NCBI RefSeq assembly: GCF_003286085.1
Contig: NW_020825470.1
Location: 62,001 to 126,000 of the forward strand
Direction: 5' to 3'
From: Drosophila persimilis
Taxonomy: Eukaryota; Arthropoda; Insecta; Diptera; Drosophilidae
DNA: 64,000 bases
The translations under genes and the position numbers were made by a program. The notes under the pieces are model-generated. The model was given only the letters and a program-made list of their open reading frames with translations, made no database searches and had not been told where the DNA came from. Positions 58,010-64,000 of this stretch are shown here, in pieces (the first letter of the stretch is position 1; the number at the start of each line of letters is the position of its first letter).

Positions 58010-59760
58010 ACATCATTACGCCTATTGGTCTCGTCGTCGGCTGCGAAGTGGAATCCTTGCCAGTGTCGGCGCTAAACTGTGACTGCAGGACAGCATCAAC
58101 AGGGCTGAAGCTGGCCGAGGTCCAGTGCATCGTCATTCTGGATGTGGATTACCAATTTCTGTGCAGGTGAAGTGGCTTCGTATCTGTGGAAGAATAAAAA
58201 GGTTTTTAGTTTCTTTTCAGCCGCCGCCATCATCTGGATTCTGGAGCTGCCGCCGTCCATCATCAGGTTCTCTGCTGGGGCCGTCATTTGCCTGCGTAGC
58301 AGCTGCATTAGCGCTACTGCGGCTGATTTCCATATTGTGTGTTGCAAATGGATTGCGCAGCCAGTTCTCGCGTCTGACTTGGAACAGTATTGTTTGGATG
58401 GCTGTCAGGCTTCTGTTGCTGTTTGGATTGTGCTCTTCTATCATTGCGGCATACCTTGGCCTGGCCAGCTTTCTTGGAATGTATGGGTGCGTTGCGATCT
58501 CACAGGCAAGTACATTTGTGTGCTGCATTAGCCGAGTGTAGCAGTTCCTGCAGAGTCTGTTATAAACTTCTTCCACAGTTGCTACTTGGAGATCCGCATG
58601 CAGTGCGTTGTTTCACACATACCGGGGAGCATTTGTCATTGCTCTGAGAGCTTTGCTTTGGATCGTCTGGAGCTTGGCCATTTGCATGCTTGAAGTCAGT
58701 GGCCCCCAGACTGGCAAGGCATACTGCCATATTGGGGCAATCAGCTGCTTATAGAGGAGGACCTTTGGAGGTAGTGGGAGTTTACTGTTTCTGCCGATGA
58801 TCCAGTCGAGCTTTTTGATCCGGGGCCTTGTTTTAGTGCCAATAGCCGCTACATGCTTATTGAAATTGAGCTTCGTATCCATATGTATTCCCAGGTATGG
58901 CATGACGGATTTTTTGGCCACGAGTTGCCCGGCTAACCTTGGAGCTGGAGTGTGTTGCTGCACAGGTGAGAGAGTGTGTAGAACATGAGCAGTTTTTGCA
59001 AGACTGATGGTTATTCCCGATTTCTTAGACCATGATAATGCATCAGCCAGGAGCCGCTCCACATTTTCGTTGGCTTGTTTTGGACTTAGGGCAGATACGA
59101 GGTATACTGCGTCATCAGCGTACGTTGCTAGCATTTGGGTTGAGTTTGCGTGTCTTGGTGGCTGCGGCATGTCGGCAGTGTAAAGATTATAGAGCACTGG
59201 GCCAAGTACGCTTCTTTGCGGCACTCCAGCGGTTATGTTCTTTAGGCTTGAGGTGATGTTGTTACAGCAGACGACTTTGAAGCTTCTGTCTGAGAGATAG
59301 CTGGTGAGTAGAATGTATAAATTGTCAGGTATTATCGTTTTAACTTTGCAGAGAAGACCCTGATGCCAGACTCTATCAAAAGCTTCCTGGATATCCATGT
59401 ACACAGCACTGCAATGCCTCTGCGCTTGGTAGGATCTGAAGTTAACTTGCGTGACTCGTCCGATTTGCTGTTCCGCTGAGTGCTGACTTCTAAAGCCAAA
59501 TTGATGGATTGGAATAGCCATGGCAAAGCTTTCTTCTTCAAAGAGTCGCTTGAGGATGAGGCGTTCAAAGATTTTGGAGAAGCCTGTAAGCTGGCTGATG
59601 GGTCTGTAGGACTCAAGCCTATCACTCGGCTTTCCTGGCTTCCTTAACATAGAGATTTTTGCGCATTTCCAGGACTTTGGGAAGTGGCCGAACTGCAGAG
59701 CCGAGTTGCATATCAACAGCAGATACTCGATGGCGGATGTTGGCAGAGATTTAATGACGC
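58010..59760 (-). pseudogene. LINE unit 11, 3' region, C-terminus and RT
   Basis: It resumes at gaacatcattacg; about 20 bp of the target is missing relative to other units. The full-length C-terminal tail is at 58217-58576. RT frame 59716-58613 (367 codons) has AFDRVW, GVPQRSVLGP (Gly to Arg) and YADDAVY. One base is lost near 58610 (tgtttcacac for tgttgctcac). At 59758-59763 it jumps through the shared bases gcgat into the C-terminus of the next unit, so fingers, linker and endonuclease are missing. Confidence 0.86.
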
Positions 59761-61575
59761 GATCTCACAGGCAAGTAAATTTGTGTGCTGCATTAGCCGA
59801 GTGTAGCAGTTCCTGCAGAGTCTGTTATAAACTTCTTCCACAGTTGCTACTTGGAGATCCGCATGCAGTGCGTTGTTGCTCACATACCGGGGAGCATTTG
59901 TCATTGCTCTGAGAGCTTTGCTTTGGATCGTCTGGAGCTTGGCCATTTGCATGCTTGAAGTCAGTGGCCCCCAGACTGGCAAGGCATACTGCCATATTGG
60001 GGCAATCAGCTGCTTATAGAGGAGGACCTTTGGAGGTAGTGGGAGTTTACTGTTTCTGCCGATGATCCAGTCGAGCTTTTTGATCCGGGCCCTTGTTTTA
60101 GTGACAATAGCCGCTACATGCTTATTGAAATTGAGTTTCGTATCCATATGTATTCCCAGGTATGCCATGACGGATTTTTTGGCCAGGAGTTGCCCGGCTA
60201 ACCTTGGAACTGGAGTGTGTTGCTGCACAGGTGAGAGAGTGTGTAGAACATGAGCAGTTTTTGCAAGACTGATGGTTATTCCCCATTTCTTAGACCATGA
60301 TAATGCATCAGCCAGGAGCCGCTCCACATTTTCGTTGGCTTGTTTTGGACTTAGGGCAGATACGAGGTATACTGCGTCATCAGCGTACGTTGCTAGCATT
60401 TGGGTTGAGTTTGCGTGTCTTGATGGCTGCGGCATGTCGGCAGTGTAAAGATTATAGAGCACTGGGCCAAGTACGCTTCCTTGCGGCACTCCAGCGGTTA
60501 TGTGATTTAGGCTTGAGGTGATGTTGTTACAGCAGACGACTTTGAAGCTTCTGTCTGAGAGATAGCTGGTGAGTAGAATGTATAAATTGTCAGGTATTAT
60601 CGTTTTAACTTTGCAGAGAAGATCCTGATGCCAGACTCTATCAAAAGCTTCCTGGATATCCATGTACACAGCACTGCAATGCCGCTGCGCTTCGTAGGAT
60701 CTGAGGATAAATTGCGTGACTCGTCCGATTTGCTGTTCCGCTGAGTGCTAACTTCTGAAGCCAAATTGATGGTTTGGAATAGCCATGGCAAAGCTTTCTT
60801 CTTCAAAGAGTCGCTTGAGGATGAGGCGTTCAAGGATTTTGGAGAAGCCTGTAAGCTGGCTGATGGGTCTGTAGGACTCAAGCCTATCACTCGGCTTTCC
60901 TGGTTTCCTTAACATAGAGATTTTTTCGTCCAGAGCTTCTTAATTTCCGATTTGAGTTCCTGGATGGTCACAGGTCTGATTATTTGAGCAGCTTCATCTG
61001 GACCGTTTTCTTGTAATACTGCGTTAATTTCTTCTCTGTCTTCTAGGGCTGCCGTGATCTTTGGCGTGAAACGTGCTTCCAGGTGCTGCGCAAAGGCCTC
61101 AGCTTTTTCCTCCGTAGTTTTGCACCCAGGATCTGCAAGATTTGGAATGGGCTGTCTTTTGATTGTGTTGGTGAGCCGCCATAGTTTCTGCATGCTGTAC
61201 CTATCAGTTTGGTCGATGTCGTGTAGCAGTCTGTTCATTTGTTTGTCTTTTTGTAGCTTGATCCGTTACTTATTCTGTTAGTCAGCTGATTGATAGTGCG
61301 TGCAATGAGGGGGTTGGAGCACCTATCTTTTTGGTTGATTTTGCAGAGAATTCTTTTGATCTTGAACGCTTTCAGCGTTTGCGAGTCAAGATGAAAGTTT
61401 TGCGGTCCGTACACTGTGTGCTGGTTACTTGAGGTTTGCGAAGCCAATTCAGCTGCAATATAAATGTTCTTTTCAAGGATAGCCACTGCATCATCTATGT
61501 CGTCGCCGTTGTGAAGTTCGGTCTCCAGATGGATTCGCTGTTCTAGGTGAGCTTGAAATCTTCTGATATTTGCAT
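59761..61575 (-). pseudogene. LINE unit 12, C-terminus to linker
   Basis: RT is open at 59713-60669 (318 codons), including GVPQGSVLGP and YADDAVY. The TAG stop in FRSQH is near 60750. The unit 8/9-type deletions occur at 60925 and 61135. The linker is at 61235-61575 (IRRFQAHLEQ, YGPQNFHLDS), and then the sequence jumps at gcat | ggtttgg into RT sequence again. Confidence 0.85.
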
Positions 61576-63967
61576 GGTTTGGAATAGCCATGGCAAAGCT
61601 TTCTTCTTCAAAGAGTCGCTTGAGGATGAGGCGTTCAAGGATTTTGGAGAAGCCTGTAAGCTGGGTGATGGGTCTGTAGGACTCAAGCCTATCACTCGGC
61701 TTTCCTGGTTTCCTTAACATAGAGATTTTTGCGCATTTCCAGGAATTTCGGAAGTGGCCGAACTGCAGAGCCGAGTTGCATATCAACAGCAGATACTCGA
61801 TGGCGGATGTTGGCAGAGATTTAATGACGCGATTGTCGATACTGTCGATACCGAGTGCCTTTTTCGTCTTGAGCTTCTTAATTTCCGATTTGAGTTCCTG
61901 GATGGTCACAGGTCTGATTATTTGAGCAGCTTCATCTGGACCGTTTTCTTCTAATACTGCGTTAATTTCTTCTCTGTCTTCTAGGGCTGCCGTGATCTTT
62001 GGCGTGAAACGTGCTTCCAGGTGCTGCGCAAAGGCCTCAGCTTTTTCCTCCGTAGTTTTGCACCAAGGATCAGCAGGAGCTTGCTGCCCTTCCGCCACGT
62101 GCCTTCTGACTGGCAGATTTGGAATGGGCTGTCTCTTGATTGTGTTGGTGAGCCGCCATAGTTTCTGCATGCTGTACCTATCAGTTTGGTCGATGTCGTG
62201 TAGCAGTCTGTTCATTTGTTTGTCTTTGTGTAGCTTGATCCGTTACTTATTCTGTTAGTCAGCTGATTGATAGTGCGTGCAATGAGGGGGTTGGAGCACC
62301 TATCTTTTTGGTTGATTTTGCAGAGAATTCTTTTGATCTTGATCGCTTTCAGCGTTTGCGAGTCAAGATGAAAGTTTTGCGGTCCGTACACTGTGTGCTG
62401 GTTACTTGAGGTTTGCGAAGTCAATTCAGCAGACGGCATATGTCGTCGATTTGAAGGGAAATGGGTGGGGGATCCAGTGGCCAGTATGCTTTGGTCGTTT
62501 TCCTGGATGCATTTCAGAAGTGCAGCCCGTCTTCTACACGATCTTGCACTGCCCCACCATTGGCTTTTGGCGTTCCAATCCCCAGCTACGATAAATCTGC
62601 TACCCAGAGAGTCAAATACCTGTTTAAATTGTGTATCAATCCATTCGTGTGCAGGTGGTTTTTATACCCGATACTCAAAATGAGTATTGGGGTATATTAG
62701 ATTTGTGGTAAAAGTGGATGTGTGTAACGTCCAGAAGGAATCGTTTCCGACCCCATAAAGTATATATATTCTTGATCAGCATCAATAGCCGAGTCGATTG
62801 AGCCATGTCTGTCTGTCCGTCCGTCCGTCTGTCCGTCTGTCCGTCCGTCCGTCTGTCCGTCTGTCCGTCTGTCCATCTGTCCGTCCCCTTCAGCGCCTAA
62901 TGCTCAAAGACTATAAGAGCTAGAGCAACGATGTTTTGGATCCAGACTTCTGTGATATGTCACTGCTACAAAAATATTTCAAAACTTCGCCCCGCCCATT
63001 TCCGCCCCCACAAAGGACGAAAATCTGTGGCATCCACATTTTTAAAGATACGATAAAACCAAAAACGCAGAATCGTAGAGAATGACCATATCTTTTAGAC
63101 TGCGGAATCTGAATTGGATCGTATTATTATTATAGCCAGCATCACGAAAACAATTTAATTTTTTCTCGCCCTGTCTCTCTCTAACACACACGTAGCATAG
63201 GCGGCTTTGCTTAGAGTAAAACATTAGCGCCTAGATCTCAGAGACTATAAAAGCTAGAGCAACCAAATTTGGTATCCACACTCCTAATATATCGGACCGA
63301 GACGAGTTTGTTTCAAAATTTCGCCACACCCCCTTCCGCCCCCGCAAAGGATGCAGATCTGGGGATATTCATAAATCTCAGAGACTATTAAGGCTAGAGT
63401 AACCAAATTTGGTATCCGCACTCCTGTTAGATCTCACTATAAAACGTATATCTCAAAATTTCGTCCCACCCCCTTCCGCCCACACAAAGGACGAAAATCT
63501 GTTGCATCCACAATATTGCAAATTCGAGTAAACTAAAAACGCAGAATCATAGAGAATGACCATATCTATCCGGTTGCCGAATCTGGATCAGATCGGATTT
63601 TTGTAGCCAAAAGGAACAAATCAATTTGCAGTGGCTACGCAGCGCCCGACGTCACGCTCAGACTGATTTTCTGTCTCTCTCGCACGCACTCTTTGTCGTG
63701 TCGTTTAATATTAGCGGCGTCTGCCGGAGGAGAGCCATACTGACTTAGTATCGGGTATAACTGTAGAGTTGCGGTGTCCGCAGCAACTCACAACGTTCCC
63801 CCTCGTTTATTTTTGCAGCTATGGTACACATCTGGATGGAGTTCTCTCTTGTTGGTGCGAGGGAAATGTGCGGGATGTTGTTTCTGTTGTGAAACAACAT
63901 GTCGAACCAATTTCCATCGCCACCTGCATTAGCAGGGGACAGGGAGGCTGACATGAAGAGAGAACCG
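61576..63967 (-). pseudogene. LINE unit 13, scrambled RT start, linker and endonuclease
   Basis: It contains the RT fingers (61576-61900) and the linker (to 62425). It then jumps at ttcag | cagacggcat, with cag shared, to the endonuclease (62426-62660, PSAIDF side), is interrupted by the Helentron at 62663-63808, and ends with the usual 5' start (MSASL at 63954). The frame 62215-61235 (326 codons) fuses the RT start of this unit to the linker of unit 12. A short stretch near 63890 (gtgaaacaacatgtcg) is rearranged. Confidence 0.84.
62663..63808 (+). mobile_element. DINE-1-like Helentron, copy 9 (subtype B)
   Basis: It starts TATACCCGATACTC after gcaggtggttt and ends CCCCCTCGTTT before atttttgcag. 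Compared with intact units about 45 bp of host LINE is missing on its left side. The longest mixed GTCY tract of the window is at 62808-62886. Confidence 0.9.
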
Positions 63968-64000
63968 TTTTATTTGTTTATACTCTTATAATTAGCATAT
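63968..64000 (-). repeat. Start of the next LINE unit's 3' region
   Basis: The last 33 bases (TTTTATTTGTTTATACTC and on) match the junction tail that follows every unit, so the array continues beyond the window. Confidence 0.85.

Larger units (their letters stand above)
1..64000 (-). repeat. Head-to-tail array of 5'-truncated jockey-clade LINE units
   Basis: About 13 units or part-units lie in one orientation. Every complete unit starts (minus strand) at the same point inside the endonuclease domain, just after a TAA stop in an AATAAAA tail, and ends with the same A/T-rich 3' region. Boundaries fall after 2626, 15700, 18622, 23315, 25722, 28114, 30506, 35519, 47160, 50297 and 63967. With younger insertions removed, the units between them measure about 3252, 2922, 3264, 1427, 1412, 1412, 3004, 2959 and 3137 bp. 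Identical truncation points and shared nonsense mutations show amplification at DNA level (inference). The clade assignment rests on EN and RT motifs and the absence of RNase H. Confidence 0.9.

Noticed and set aside
1..64000. A telomeric HeT-A/TART/TAHRE array
   Set aside because: Orientation fits, but the units lack ORF1, are all cut at the same 5' point and share nonsense mutations, unlike successive telomeric transpositions. A relationship of the parent LINE to that group remains possible.

Overview
This is arthropod heterochromatin, almost certainly from the genus Drosophila. The evidence is nine copies of a DINE-1/INE-1-type Helentron (terminal TATACCCGATACTC, a (GTCY)n microsatellite, a 3' hairpin), two Ty3/gypsy LTR retrotransposons primed by tRNA-Lys(CUU), an I-clade LINE, and a jockey-clade LINE that makes up most of the window. 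I see no host single-copy gene, tRNA, rRNA or CRISPR. Everything is mobile DNA or its debris, nested several levels deep.

Backbone: a head-to-tail array of a jockey-clade LINE, every unit on the minus strand. Intact-length units are about 2.9-3.3 kb once later insertions are removed. Each unit reads (minus strand) half an endonuclease domain, linker, reverse transcriptase, C-terminal domain, and an A/T-rich 3' region with a conserved TATCGATA. All units are 5'-truncated at the same place and joined by the same junction (boundaries after 2626, 15700, 18622, 23315, 25722, 28114, 30506, 35519, 47160, 50297 and 63967). Dead copies share nonsense mutations and deletions. The array was therefore amplified as DNA, like a satellite, not by repeated retrotransposition.

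Insertions from left to right: a Ty3/gypsy element with 957-bp LTRs at 4889-14706 (target duplication agtt), which itself carries a Helentron at 6191 and two unrecognised ORFs downstream of pol; a LINE 3' fragment at 20011; a Helentron at 21627; a higher-order array of 2.4-kb units at 23316-31519, each made of a deleted LINE unit plus a Helentron at the same site; a Helentron at 34303; a second Ty3/gypsy element with very long LTRs (1893 and 1875 bp) at 36560-45237 (target duplication gaac), itself holding a 300-bp insertion; a nearly complete I-clade LINE on the plus strand at about 50539-56999 with a Helentron at 52979; a collapsed PIF/Harbinger element at 57007-57996; then scrambled LINE units to the end, with a Helentron at 62663.

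None of the minus-strand LINE units is intact. The I-clade ORF1 is open, and its ORF2 is broken only by the Helentron and a 14-bp tandem duplication. Both LTR elements have lost coding sequence in pol. The most interesting points are the satellite-like LINE array with its co-amplified Helentron, the extra ORFs of the first LTR element, the RING-like finger in the second element's gag, and the Harbinger element whose two convergent genes have been fused by an internal deletion.
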